This document shows positions 10,432 through 21,790 of a stretch of DNA of 64,000 bases, piece by piece (within the stretch, counting starts at the first letter, position 1; every line of letters begins with the position of its first letter). The notes beneath the pieces are model-generated. The model had not been told where the DNA came from, did no database searches, and saw nothing but the letters and a program-made list of their open reading frames with translations. Position numbers and translations under genes: made by a program. The stretch comes from Stereocaulon alpinum (lineage: Eukaryota > Ascomycota > Lecanoromycetes > Lecanorales > Stereocaulaceae), in assembly GCA_018257865.1 (NCBI GenBank), contig JAEUBA010000044.1, positions 62,001 through 126,000 of the forward strand, written 5' to 3'.

Positions 10432-11745
10432 ATGGCTTCGACCCCTCCAGATTTAGTGCATGGCTGGGTCTCGACCGATTGTGGGCGAGGGACCACCGAT
10501 ATACTATGGAGTTGCCTTTTCACTGTGTTCCTTTGCGTCTGAACGGCGATCCATCTGCCTGTGCCATATTATCGCGGAGAAAGGCCGCTGTCCATGAGAG
10601 ACAAGATCGTTAGGAGCAAGATCATTCCGACCATTGTCAGTATCATTGTTCCGGAACTATTAGTCTGGACTGCATCACTCGAAGGTTTAAACGCTCGCCA
10701 GAGGGTCAGACAACCGAGGCGCTTGACCAAGGCAAACTTGTCTCTGACTTATGGCTTCTTCTTGGATATGGGTGGTTTCTGTCTCGAGTCTCCAACGGGT
10801 TGATATCATCAACTTGAAAAGGGAGATATAAATCACGCTCTGCAAACTATTGTTTCTGTTGAAGACAGACCCACGTTCATTGGTGAGGGCGGAAAATTCC
10901 ATAACGATTCAAAGACACGTACGGCATTGAGCTGCAACTCCTCTGGAAACACGTCAGCAGGAACGCCTGAACAAGAAAACCACGTGGTGTCGGAGCAGGC
11001 AGATGGGAACCTTTACTGCACAGAACGGGTACACAAACTAGCCGAGATATCGGAGAACCGAACCGACTGTCTCACCAAATCTGACAGTCTCACAAAGCTG
11101 TTTGCTTGTGTGCAAGCATTATGGTTTGTGACCCAGGTCATATCTAGGTTGTGTGAACATCAGGCGGTGACCCTTCTTGAGGTCAGTACAACAGCATATG
11201 TACTTCGTGCTGTTCTGGCCTTTGTTGCTTAGTCGAAGAAGCCCTATGGTTGTAGCATGCCGGCAATTATTTCTTGCTCCGACAAAGCAGTCGAGGTAGT
11301 GCCCCCAAGATCCCATGATGCCGTGGTAGGCTCTGTGCATGAGTTCATATGGGGTGGCCAGCATTGGAGCTATGTAACGAGTATGAGCGACGTAGCGGTA
11401 ACTGGCTATCTTTTCTACCTCTTTCCAACCTTTTTCGGTGCCATTCACGTTGCGTCATGGGACATTGTACTCCCCTCACAGACCGAGCTGTGGATGTGGC
11501 GAGCGAGCACGTTGTACTGCTTGTCTGCCTGTCCCCTCGGTCTTGGCATAGTATCTCTGAGTAACACCATCCTCGTTGGAAACCCATGGGGGAAGTGTGT
11601 TGAGGACGTCACGATCAATGGCCTATTCCTACCCTACGTCATCGTCAGAACATCCATGATCATGGAAGTATTCGTTAGCCTCTGGACACTTCCTCACAGA
11701 GCATACGATTCTGTCCATTGGTCGAGCTTTATACCTCACATCTAG
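10432..11745 (+). pseudogene. Fungal multi-span membrane protein, dead by three nonsense changes
   Basis: One frame runs from ATG 10432 to the stop at 11745 (438 codons) with only three internal stops: TGA 10540, TGA 10801 and TAG 11230. The content matches a family of large fungal integral membrane proteins of unknown function. Features are an N-terminal GWVSTDCGRGTTDILWSC with a hydrophobic segment, then VPELLVWTASLEG, LTYGFFLDMGGF, a middle segment LFACVQALWFVTQVISRL and C-terminal helices around PTFFGAIHVASWDIVLPS ending SSFIPHI. By family pattern at least the first and third stops replace tryptophan (CV*TAIHL; FVA*SKKPYG, where relatives have WW/W before NKP), and the second very likely does. 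TGG to TGA/TAG is a G-to-A change, as expected from RIP-like or deamination mutation. No frameshifts, so inactivation is recent. Confidence 0.7.
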
Positions 11746-12285
11746 CATAGCACATACCGTAGCTTTCAGCCAGAGGAAGTCAATGATTAGCCGTCTCATC
11801 AATGCTAGTTCCGGTCGCAGAGAACCACTACCGCGAAGATTGAAGCTACATGGATTTAAACAGGTAGTTGGATGGAGGCAGGCACACTAGGTACTTCATG
11901 AGGCCGACCACTAGACGGTCAGACACTTTGGGTATATAGGGGCTTGTTCTTGCAAATGGTCTTTGAATATAATATCTTCGCATGCTCAGATGGCAGAGTG
12001 ATGGGTTGGTGATTGGCGCCGAAAGCTTCTAGCTTTCAGTACGGTACACGGTCGGAATATATCAGCAAGTTCTGGCGATTGGCGGCCAAAGCACACTTGG
12101 CACGTTCATTGAGCGGGAAGGTGACAGATGCATTGGACTGGAAAGCAATCAAATTGTCTGTTGAATATCGACAGCGGTAGAAAAGCAAGCAATTACAGTC
12201 GCCAGATTGCTAGCCGATCGAGCGAATCATGCCTATGGCCCAAAGTAATTCAATCCCGCGCCATGATCATACCAGCTCCTTTAAT
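11746..12285. other. Intergenic, no gene recognised
   Basis: Convergent gap between the membrane-protein pseudogene (+) and the AIG2-like gene (-). Nothing supportable was seen. Confidence 0.45.
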
Positions 12286-13236
12286 TCACCTGGGCGGTGA
12301 TGAGACTGCAATGTCTTGTTCGAAACGGACAGAAAACTTACTTTGGTCACCAACCCACCGATAAATCGCCCCATACTGATGAATTTCGCGGATCCCATTG
12401 GGGTGATCCCAACATGGCGCTCCATGAAGTCGAAGACTACAAGGCAACGCGCGATAATTTTTCCCTGGCCGTAGCTTTTCTGCGTCTTCGCGGCTCTGCA
12501 CCACGTATACGACGCCGTGGACTATCTCTTGCCATGAGCCAAAGACTACAGCTGGCTTAATACCACATAGCATCATTTTGAAGCCTCTCACAAGACCTTT
12601 GCAAATCAAGGGCAGAGAGTTGATGCGCAGACGGTTAGCTATCTCCGCTGGATCCTCCAGCGAGCCATAGAGTAAGAAGGGTCGGGGGAAAAGTGATCGC
12701 TGTTGCTCTTGTCCAATAGCGAGGGCCTGAGAAATAGCAGGAGGGTATCTCGTCGTATTCGGCGCTGTTGGCAGGGTTGGTTCACGGTGTAAGTAAGGAT
12801 GCTTGATCTGCCCAAAATGAAAGTCCACCATGACAGAGGAGTATCCAGGGATTGGGTCTCTGAGTCGCCAGATGTTGGCCTCATTCTCGACACTCGCGTT
12901 AGGGGCCCAAAGGCACATCAGTGCAAGGCCATATGTCCAATCGTCGGAAAATTGAATGTTCACTGTTGTTATGACGGAGCCGGGAGTCATGGCGGGTTCC
13001 AATGTCCACGCATAATCGATCCTATACCGGTTGCACAGTTGGTGAGCAAATCCGTTAACGAAATCGTTTGGCCAGCTTTTGATAATGACGTTTCGACCGT
13101 ATCTGCTGTCTGACTCATAGCCTAGCGCTCTTGCGTGGCGCGCGGTGGTCTCCGCTGCGAAACCGAGGTCCTTGGCCAGCTTTGTGGGCACGGAGCAGCC
13201 GGGAGAGAAGAAGTATGCTGGTCGATATGCTGGCAT
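12286..13236 (-). CDS. AIG2-like / gamma-glutamylcyclotransferase-fold protein
   Basis: 316 residues from ATG 13236; an upstream TTG-initiated extension has no support. The C-terminal half shows the GGCT/AIG2 fold: the opening strand PFLLYGSLEDP, then GLVRGFKMMLCGIKPAVV, VHGVVYVV and the closing YGAIYRWVGD. The usual catalytic Glu lies in a motif like LxxYExxxY; here the equivalent reads EKLRPGKNYRALPCSL with Gly/Lys at that place, so cyclotransferase activity is doubtful. The N-terminal 170 residues (YFFSPGCSVPTKLAKDLGF onward) are not recognised. The downstream sequence right after the stop resembles a splice donor (AGGTGAAT overlapping the TGA), so a further exon cannot be excluded. Another GGCT-like domain occurs in the large kinase protein at 58.8 kb. 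Confidence 0.7.
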   Translation of the reverse strand: MPAYRPAYFFSPGCSVPTKLAKDLGFAAETTARHARALGYESDSRYGRNVIIKSWPNDFVNGFAHQLCNRYRIDYAWTLEPAMTPGSVITTVNIQFSDDWTYGLALMCLWAPNASVENEANIWRLRDPIPGYSSVMVDFHFGQIKHPYLHREPTLPTAPNTTRYPPAISQALAIGQEQQRSLFPRPFLLYGSLEDPAEIANRLRINSLPLICKGLVRGFKMMLCGIKPAVVFGSWQEIVHGVVYVVQSREDAEKLRPGKNYRALPCSLRLHGAPCWDHPNGIREIHQYGAIYRWVGDQSKFSVRFEQDIAVSSPPR

Positions 13237-14793
13237 GGTCGCTTCAGTCGGGGGCTTTGGTTGCACATTCAAGGCACGGGGGGGTTTAAAAGCAATCAAT
13301 GGCACCAACAACCGGGTAAATGTTGATTAAGTGTCTCGTCCAAGTGAGATTGAGTTCTTCAACCAAGAATGAGTGAGTGCTTTGATATTGTCAATGGCAT
13401 GATACTACTGAAAAAGAATGAGAGTAGCGTATGCCGGAATTGTATGTGCTCTTATGTACATGTAAATGTATCCATTGCAAGATATTAAAAGTGCTCGAGG
13501 TATGGAAGATTTCTGGGAGTAGAGAACTTAGACTGGGTAAGAGCCACCCGGTAGTTGATGCCAGAAAGGAAGATTCCTGTAATGGAAGGAGCAAGCGATG
13601 CAGCAGAGGATTCCGATGGTACTCTGGGTCTCAATCATGGAATTGTTCTATATCCTTGCAGGGTGGCAGTACGGAGATCTGGGATGTCTTGCAACAAGAG
13701 GACTACTGGCGGTCGGAGAAGATCCTTCTGTGAACCATAGGAGAATCATTGTGCACATTCCTTTTGAAGCGGGGAAGGCGGCGTTAGTCTCAACCCGTCA
13801 TGGAAGCTCAGGAATTCCTGGTGCATGATTTCAAAAGGCGGCTTCAGCAGAGTAGTACTCTTTGCCGACGAGTAGGAGCTTTCGGAATCAAAGTACTCTG
13901 CTGAGTCAAGAGACTGGGTCGAGCTAGAGACATCAATCCAGTCAGACCAATCCATTCAGCCCGCGCAATTATTTGAACAAGAGAGATCCGTTGACCCAAA
14001 GGGTACGTCGGCATCTTTCATATTGCTGACTAGAAGCTGCTCATAGCGCAATCTTAGGACTCGCTGTAAGGCTAGTATCGAACAACGTGCACATCACGTT
14101 ATAAGTGCGCATAATACTGGTGGAAGATGCAATATATTTGTGCTCAACGATAGCATTGTACAGATTCAGCATGTCTATCATTGAAACTCGTGAGACAAAT
14201 ATTCCAAGTGGTGGTATGATCCATAGGACGAGCAGTGAGTCTCGTTCTTTAGGAGCACCTCAAGTCCCCAAGCCGACTCTTCAAGTTCGAATACAACGCA
14301 TTCACCAATAATCGATCTTCTCTGCGAACCAAGCCCATGAAGTCCTGCAATTTTCTGCAAGATACTTCACGCTCGTATCAAACATGCTTTCCAGGTTTAG
14401 AGCTATGTCTTGCAGGGTGCTTGTAATCTGTGGGTTGCACTGAGGTCTTGGCGTCTAGACAGTCAAGCTTCAATGCCTGTAACGCCTGAGTAACATAACG
14501 CCGCTGCCGTCAAGAGCGTGGCACGCGTGGATAAGGTTCAGGGTACATTCTTAGCGCTGCGTGCTAGATTCGGGCCGGACCGTTGCAGCGGCAGAACCTC
14601 GGTCGATTGCATCATTACTAAACATTAGAGTTGATTTCAAATCCGCGACTTCCAGGATCGCGAGTATTGTCTTTACTCTCTGTTATAGATGCTCCGATCT
14701 GCTCGACGAGTCTCTCAATTGTCCTACCACTTCAAAGCTCGAACACCAATTGGCAAGATCAGCAACCTCAGCATACTCAGCAACACTAAAAAA
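13237..14793. other. Intergenic with one unassigned short frame
   Basis: 1.5 kb between divergent genes (AIG2-like on minus, GST on plus), so both promoters lie here. An ATG-initiated 69-codon acidic, Ser-rich frame on the minus strand (13955-13746, beginning MDWSDWIDVSSSTQSLDSAE) has protein-like composition but no known domain. I do not call it a gene. Confidence 0.4.
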
Positions 14794-15907
14794 ATGTCTC
14801 ACCTCTACCAAGATGATACCCCTGCCGAGGTCAAGAACGCAAAGGTATGATCACTGGAATATCTCTGAGGAGTTTCCAAACTTGTAGGATACGAGCTGAT
14901 ACACAATGTCCGCAGGGCCTTCACCTCCTTACGATGTCTACACCCAACGGTCAAAAAGTCCAAATCATGCTTGAGGAGCTCCATGATGTCTACGGCACTG
15001 AATGGACACAAACCCTCATGTACGCGCCTTTCGAGCTCCATGGCCTATACCTAGATTCAAAAGTGCCACCAGGTACAATTTGAACCCTGGCTGACATTCA
15101 TCCTTTCCAGCAACATTATGACCAATGAACAAAAGAAAGATTGGTTCCTCCGTCTAAACCCCAACGGACGAATTCCCGTCCTCATCGACAATACACAATC
15201 ACCGCCCTTCCCCGTCATGGAGACCTCTGCCGAGCTCCTATACCTCCTCAAGTTTGCAGATAAAGACGATGTCTTTGGCTTCAAGGACGAGCTCGAACGA
15301 AGCCAGGCGCTACAATGGCTGTTTTTCTGGCACGGCAGGTAAGCGGCCTTCCCGTCTATAGTCTCATCCCGGAATCTACCTAGCTAGAAGCTTTGAGACA
15401 TTCTTTAAGACGCGGAGCCATTGCGGCTCTTGGCACATATAATTACGAGAACATCAAAGAAGAGCAATGCTGATTCGTATGAGATAGTGGGGCTCCCTAT
15501 CAGGGCCAAACGAACCATTTCGCAAAGTTTGCGAAGGAGAAGATCCCTTGTACGTGACCTACTCCCCGTTGAACAGGATTCAATTGCAACTCAATGACCA
15601 ATGCTGACCGTGACCAATAGATGCTATCGATCGCTTCCGCAACGAAACCCTACGTGTCTATGGCGTCCTCGAGATTCAACTCTCTGGAAAGTATACCGGA
15701 TCACCACGTGAATACCTTGCAGGGAATGGAAAGGGTAAGTATAGCGTCGCAGACATCGGCACATGGCCATGGGTCAAGGGTTGGGAGTTCTCAGGCTTCT
15801 CCCAGGAGGACATGAAGCCGTTCCCACATTTGTTGAAGTGGATTGATCGCATTGCCGAACGTCCAGCTGTTCAGCGTGGCGTTGGTGAGAAGTACCAACA
15901 GAAGTAA
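14794..15907 (+). CDS. Ure2-like glutathione S-transferase
   Basis: Five exons: 14794-14844, 14916-15019, 15111-15338, 15488-15549 and 15621-15907, with introns of 71, 91, 149 and 71 nt, giving 243 residues. The N-terminal thioredoxin fold carries the Ure2p-like GST signatures LTMSTPNGQKVQIMLEEL, LRLNPNGRIPVLID and FPVMETSAELLYL. The helical domain has FFWHGSGAPYQGQTNHF, AIDRFRNETLRVYGVLE, YLAGNGKGKYSVADI and WPWVKGWEF. The ESA/TSA substrate-binding turn is present. It should be a cytosolic enzyme conjugating or reducing with glutathione; many filamentous fungi keep several such paralogues for detoxification rather than nitrogen control. All joints keep frame; the third intron is long for this window but has a clear GTAAGC donor and TAG acceptor. 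Confidence 0.88.
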
Positions 15908-16194
15908 GCTGGCTCGTGGAGGTTAGCGGAGTAAAACTACTTGCGATCTTGCCGGTACTTGCCATTAGCGAGAGCACGATTTTATAAACTTATGTTGTCA
16001 TGAACACATAACGAAAAAATACATCACATGATTACGTTCATTAGGCTACCAATGATCGAAGGCGAAGTGACTCGGAAAATGAGAATCAACAGACGCCATT
16101 ACTACGGCTCCATTTCCTCTTAATTCTCACCCCGATCTCACTTTTCAACCACGAGGTAGATTCAAAGTCTGTTGGACTTGGCAAGCCGGCATCC

Positions 16195-18580
16195 GCGGAG
16201 AAGGTTATGCTGCTGCGCAGAAGGACGGCGTTCTGCGCAAACGACAAAGGGAGTATACGTTATATACGGAGTACGCAATGCGCGAAGAAAACGCAATAAG
16301 TACATAGTCGATTACACAGTGCGCAATATACAACGAATGCGCAGAATATCAACTAATTGCGCAGAGTATCTACGCAGTGCGCAAAAGATAAAGGGAGTAT
16401 ACCTTGTACACAGAGTACGTAATACGCAATGAATACGCAGAATATCAACCCTCTGCGCAGGTGGTTAGCAGACCGTGTAGAAGGTTGGCTGCATATGCTA
16501 TATACACAGCGTCTGCAATGCGCAACTATACGCATAGAATTAGTGAAGTGCGCAGAAGATTAGCGGAGTGTGTGATACGTAACAAATGCGTAGAAGGTTA
16601 AACACCTGCGCAGGACGTTAGCAATAAGCGTAAATAACGAACAGAGAATATATTGTATATGTAGTACGCAATACGCAACTATACGTATGCAATTAGTGGA
16701 GTGCGCTGTATATAAGTACGCAGTGCCGAATGCGCAATACGTAACGAATACGCAGAAGATTAACCGACTGCGCATAGTGTCGGCGTACTACGCAGAAGGT
16801 CGTGCTACTGCGTAAAAGAATAGCGGAATGCATAATGTATGTAAAGTATACAATACGCAAGTGTGCGTATAGAAATAGTGGAGTGCGCAATAGATACGTA
16901 ATACGTAACGAATACGCAATAGATGCTGAGTATACCGAACATCAGCCAACTGCGTAGACTATCAGCCGACTGCGTAAAAGATTAGCAAAATATGCAATAT
17001 GTAAGGAGTACGCAATGCGCAAGTATGCGCAGACGGTTGGCTGAATGCGAAACGGCTACGCAGTGCGCAATACGCAACGCTTGCGTAGAGAATACTCAGA
17101 ATACCAGCCAACTACGCAAAAGGTGAACACAGTACATATTGTATATAGAGTAGGCAATACGTAAAGAATACGTAACAGAGTACGGAATAAGTAAAGCTGA
17201 GTGCGTAATACGTAAGTCTGCGTATAGGACTGGTAGAGCGCGTAGAAGGTCGGTATACTGCGCAAAATATAAACGGAGTACATACTGTATATAGAGTACG
17301 TAATACGTAAGTATACGGAGAAACTTAGTAGAGTACGCAATATATACGGAGTGCGTAACGAACGCGTAGAATATTAATCGACTGCGCAGAAGGCTAGCTG
17401 AGTGCGCAAAGTATACTAATAATACGCAGTATATACGCAGCAGGTAACACGCAAGTATATATATAGAGTTGGTGGAGTACGTAATAGATTTCGAAGTACG
17501 CGGAATATTAATCGACTGCGTAGAAGATTAACCACCTGTGTTAAAGGTCAGCTAGTTACGTAAAAGATGAGTATAGTACTTAGTAAATAGAGAATTTGTA
17601 ATGCGCAAAGAATATATAATGTTGAGTATGTAATACTGAGTGCGCAATCCGCAACCGAATGCGTAATATATAAGTTAACTGCGTAGAAGATTTGCGGACT
17701 GCGCAGACTATCAGTCGACTGCGTAAAAGATGCACGTAGTTGATAGTATATATGGAGTACGCAATGCGCAATGAATGCGCAAAGACCAGCGGAGTATCAG
17801 CTGACAGCGCAGAAGGTTTGCGGATTACGTAGAATATCAGCGGAGTGCGTAAAATACTACCTAACTGCGTAGAGTATTAGTCGACTACGCAAAAGATAGA
17901 CGGAGTATATAATACGCAAGTATGCGCATAGAACTAGTAGAGTACGCAACAAATTACGGAGTGCGTAATACGCAAGTATACGCATAGACTTGTTGGAGTG
18001 CGCAGAAGATTCGTAGAGTACGTAATAATAAGTGCGCAATACGCAACAAATACGCAGAACATCAGTCGACTGCGTAAAAGACAAACATAGTACATAATAT
18101 ATATATAGTATACAATGCGCAAGTATACGCATAGAAGTGGTGGAACGCGCCGAAGATAAGTAGAATACGTAATAGATACGGAGTGCGTGGTACTCCGTAG
18201 ATCAGTCGACTGCGCAGGAAGTCAGCATGTTGCGCAAAAGATAAGTTAAGAATGTAATATGTACGGAGTATATAATACGCAAGTATGCGCATAGAGCTGG
18301 TGGAATACGCAAAAGGTTAGTGGCGTGCGCAAAGACCAGCGGAGTATCAGGCGACTGCGCAGAAGGCTACGGGAGTGCGCGAAACATCAGTCGACTGCGC
18401 AAAACATTGGCGGAATACGTAGTGTATGCGGAGTGTGTAATACGTACGAATGCGCATAGAATTGCTGGAGTGCGCAGAATACTCAAGGAGTGCGTAATGC
18501 TGAGCGCGCAACAACAAGTGTGTAACGAATGCGCAGAATATCAGCTTACTGCGCAAATGATAGAAGAGTATGTTGCGAGA
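16195..18580. repeat. Decayed TGCGCA-rich tandem array (about 150-165 bp period)
   Basis: About 2.4 kb of degenerate repeats. A landmark of the type CGCAAGTATGCGCATAGAA recurs near 16521, 16674, 16856, 17018, 17211, 17306, 17450, 17604, 17767, 17915, 17971, 18118, 18278 and 18443. Most steps are 144-166 bp, with a few short or long ones. The sequence is packed with the palindrome TGCGCA and its transition derivatives TACGCA, TGCGTA and TACGTA. Other recurring words are CAGTCGACTGCGTAAAAGAT and GAAGGTTAGC. Open frames on both strands are repeat artefacts. Short words recur within units, so the underlying structure may be higher order. Confidence 0.8.
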
Positions 18581-18863
18581 ATGTAGTCACGAGGTAATCC
18601 ACCACCAAGGAAGATTGAGCATCTGCATGGAGATCTTCAGCAGAAGATCACATCCTGAACCGTATCTGCGTCTAGCACGGTTTCAGACTCTCCTAGCCAT
18701 GGATTGACTTGACTAAGTGTAGACAATTGACCGGAACATGAATGCCAACACGAGGCCTATATACATCAGTGTTTATCTCAGTCCATCTTTCATGCATCAG
18801 CTCTTCCAACGCCATTCTCCGTCCTGAATGCTTTGCTCAACCTCGTCCCGTGCTTTTGTGTAT

Positions 18864-20624
18864 TTACAACTCGATCGCGAACCGCTCCCTCAGACCCTGC
18901 CCATATCGGTAGAACAACACGGGCGCCGGACTCAATGCTAAGCTCAGAAATGCAAAGACACTGATGCCCCATCCATACCCGAGTTTGTCAAATAGCTGAG
19001 AGGCTCCCAATGGTACAATACCACCGACAATACTCCTGAACACCGCGCCCGCTGCGATTGCTGACGCAGCGTACTTCGAGAAGGAATCTATATAGTAGTT
19101 CTGTACCGTATTGAGAATCGTGATCTGGCCCAAGCCAAAGAAGACGGTCGACAACAATGGCACGGTCCAGTGTACTTTATACTCGACCGTCCACGCAAAC
19201 CAGAACAGCGATACCGGGATGAACACAGCTCCTATGTTTGCAAGGGGAAGACGGAATTCGGGTTTTGCTTCTCCATCGTTTTTTTTAGCAAGTTGGTTGT
19301 AGACAGTGTCGATTTTAGGAACGATGAACCAGACCGCTATCATAAAGCCGAGACCGGGACTAAGGTACATGAGGCCTACTTGTGTAGTGTTGAAACCGTA
19401 AAGGGAGCCATATATGGCCTGGAAGTTTGTGTAAAGGGAGTATGTTGTTCCGAAGAGGATCGCTTGATATATGGCCATTGTCAGGACGATTGGTTGTGTA
19501 AACAGTATCCTCAGTGGTCTTGCCATGCTTGAGGCGAGTTTGGTGCGGAATGGTCGATCGTCTTGGCCGGCCATGCGATATTTAGTGCTGCTGTCTGATG
19601 AGCGCGTGTACGCTTCTTTCCGGGCTTCGAGGATTACGGGGGCGTAGGTCTCCTTTAAAAAGAGGAAACCAACGATGGTGTTGAACGAGCAGACGATGGT
19701 CAGAATCCAAAATATCCAGCGCCAGCCGAGATATTGTACGATGATACCGCCGAAGAGCGGACCCAGCGTTGGGCCAAGGAGCGGCCCAAGGAGATACCAT
19801 CCGAATACGCGGCTGGAGATCATCAGCAATTGTTCGTGTCAATATTGGCAAGATAGGAGGTGGGTATATATTCAGTCTCACAGGGGATTTTGTTGTTGAA
19901 TGTTGGACTTACGCTCTCTGGTTTGGATGAAACATGTCACTGATGGTTCCTCCGCCATTTGCAATGCCAACACCTGCCCTTCTTGTCAGCTAAAGTCGGG
20001 TTGTATTCATCCGGGATACCATGGGAGCAAACTATGGCGAAGTGACCTACTTCCAAAGAATCCACTGATTGTCCTAACTCCAATTAAAGTCCCAACATTC
20101 GGGCTCAAGGCTGTCGGTATCTGCAACAATGCAAATAACGTGAAGGATACAAGATACAACTTTCGTCGTCCAAACGTTTCTGAGAGCGGAGCTAATACTA
20201 GGGGGCCGAGGCCAAGAAAGACCACGAAACCCGTTGTGGCACCGACGACAACGCTTTCCGTTGTTTTGAGGTCTATAGCTATTTCAGCTATGCCTGGAGT
20301 GTACATCGAAGATGCTAATGGTGAGAGAACTAGATTGGGGTAGTCAGTGTCTTGACGCGTAGTCATCCTTGAACGCTTTTTGATGACATACTAGCCATGA
20401 ATGCTATGATTCCGACGTTGAGAAACTTCCTTGCCTTGGGCCAATTCCTTGGGTTTTCTTCATCTTCTTTAGAGAAGTCGATGATCTGTATCGGCATTAG
20501 ATAGTACCAAATTGAACACATAAGACAAAAACTCGAATACCTCTTCATCCCGATCTCCATGCTCTTGGCCATTGGCTTGGCCATTTTGGAGCAGCGGTGA
20601 CCGCTCGTCATTTCTACTCGCCAT
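18864..20624 (-). CDS. MFS drug:H+ antiporter-like transporter (DHA1 type)
   Basis: Five exons assembled by hand: 20624-20541, 20485-20392, 20329-20051, 19973-19913 and 19812-18864 (introns 55, 62, 77 and 100 nt), giving 488 residues. The N terminus MASRNDERSPLLQNG is cytosolic; NPRNWPKARKFLNVGIIAFM is the typical lead into helix 1. Signatures are LSPLASSMYTPGI, the motif-A region LAPLSETFGRRKLYLVSF, GFFGSVGIANGGGTISDMF, the motif-C-like VFGWYLLGPLLGPTLGPLFGG, VQYLGWRWIFW and FLKETYAPVIL. About twelve membrane helices fit. This subgroup exports drugs, polyamines or secondary metabolites; the substrate is unknown. No biosynthetic backbone gene is next to it, so a cluster role is not indicated. 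Confidence 0.88.
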
Positions 20625-21790
20625 TTTTGGCAATTTGGTATGAAAGATGTTCTTTGCGAGAATATAGAAGGCCGTGGCGACTAGATCTCTGGCTATGTCA
20701 TGGTAACAAGTAGCGCGCGATCTTGGACCCTGCCAAGCTCGCCGATCATGCTAGCGTGGAGGGACACTTAGGCTCGTCAAGAACAATTAAAAGTTGATGA
20801 TTTTCCGGGCGGGTGGCCCCTAACCGAGGCACCCAAGCGAGCTATTACAGCGGTTTAGTGCCGCATACTGTAAGGCGGTTTCCTAGGGTAACATTGGGGC
20901 CGGGGTCCCGGGACGGTTCCGGGGTAAAATGAACTCCTTACTCTTGATGAGTTTGGTTGGCACTAAGCAATCTGGAGACATTGGCGGACCTCGAATATGA
21001 TTGCATTCTCACGCATAGGTACATGTTATATTTGCAGAAGCTTTCTAATGAATCATGATGAACATCAAGGATTGCATGTGGTCAATATGGCTTCCCAAGG
21101 AAGCCATAGGCCAAGTCTGGAGATCAAAGTGGTATGGTTAGCATGAGTTGCTTGGTTGTAGTCGAGGACAGTGACTATGTTCCTTGTCCAAAACCTCGCC
21201 ATGAGCATGTCTACATTGTGAATGTGAGCTCTACACGACAACAGTCTCACTGAACATATGCTCCTACCCTGATGCTGTGGGGACACTTCTGTGATTCAGC
21301 CCCTCGAAACTTGTCATAACAATCCAGCCGTCCAGTGCCGCAAAGGTGACTGAATTTTACGCCAGCTGTCCCGTCATGGGTTGAATTGCCGTCAACACCA
21401 GGGCCGCCGCTCGTCTTCCTGCTTGAGATCGGTATATAAACCTGGGAGGTTCTTCTGAATCTGGGAAGTGACCGACATCCCAAGCACTCTTTAGCATCAA
21501 ATCTAGTAGGTTTGGTCTATATCCAAACGCGAATATAAGAGCAGAGACATGAGCGAAGACTGCGCCGTGACTCTGATTTCGATGATAGTGTGGACTTGGT
21601 AATCGGAGGAAGTGGGGGACGAGTTCTTGTGCCGGGGCCCTGTTGTACGGATAAGCAGGCGATACAGAGGTGGACCTTTAATGTGATCGTGAATCAGGAA
21701 GAAAGAATGTCGAAGGATAGCTTGAGTGGGACGAGGTCCCCTCTTATACGGATCTCAGTGGACGGCAACGCCTGTCGAGCTCTTGCCCAG
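20625..21790. other. Intergenic; GC-rich palindromic patch near 20870-20935
   Basis: No gene recognised. The patch around 20895-20935 contains overlapping CCGGGG, CCCGGG and GGTTCCGGGG words, i.e. several CGG/CCG half-sites of the kind bound by Zn2Cys6 regulators. It lies about 250-300 bases upstream of the MFS transporter start, so it could be part of its promoter. Confidence 0.35.

Noticed and set aside
13746..13955. 69-codon acidic minus-strand frame starting with ATG
   Set aside because: Protein-like composition only; no domain, homologue recognition or splice partner, so it is mentioned but not called.
16195..18580. CRISPR-like array
   Set aside because: Units are degenerate and tandem without unique spacers, and the sequence is eukaryotic.
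16353..18586. Several 60-94-codon frames on both strands (Tyr/Leu/Arg-rich)
   Set aside because: They are translations of the TGCGCA array and repeat the same phrases.
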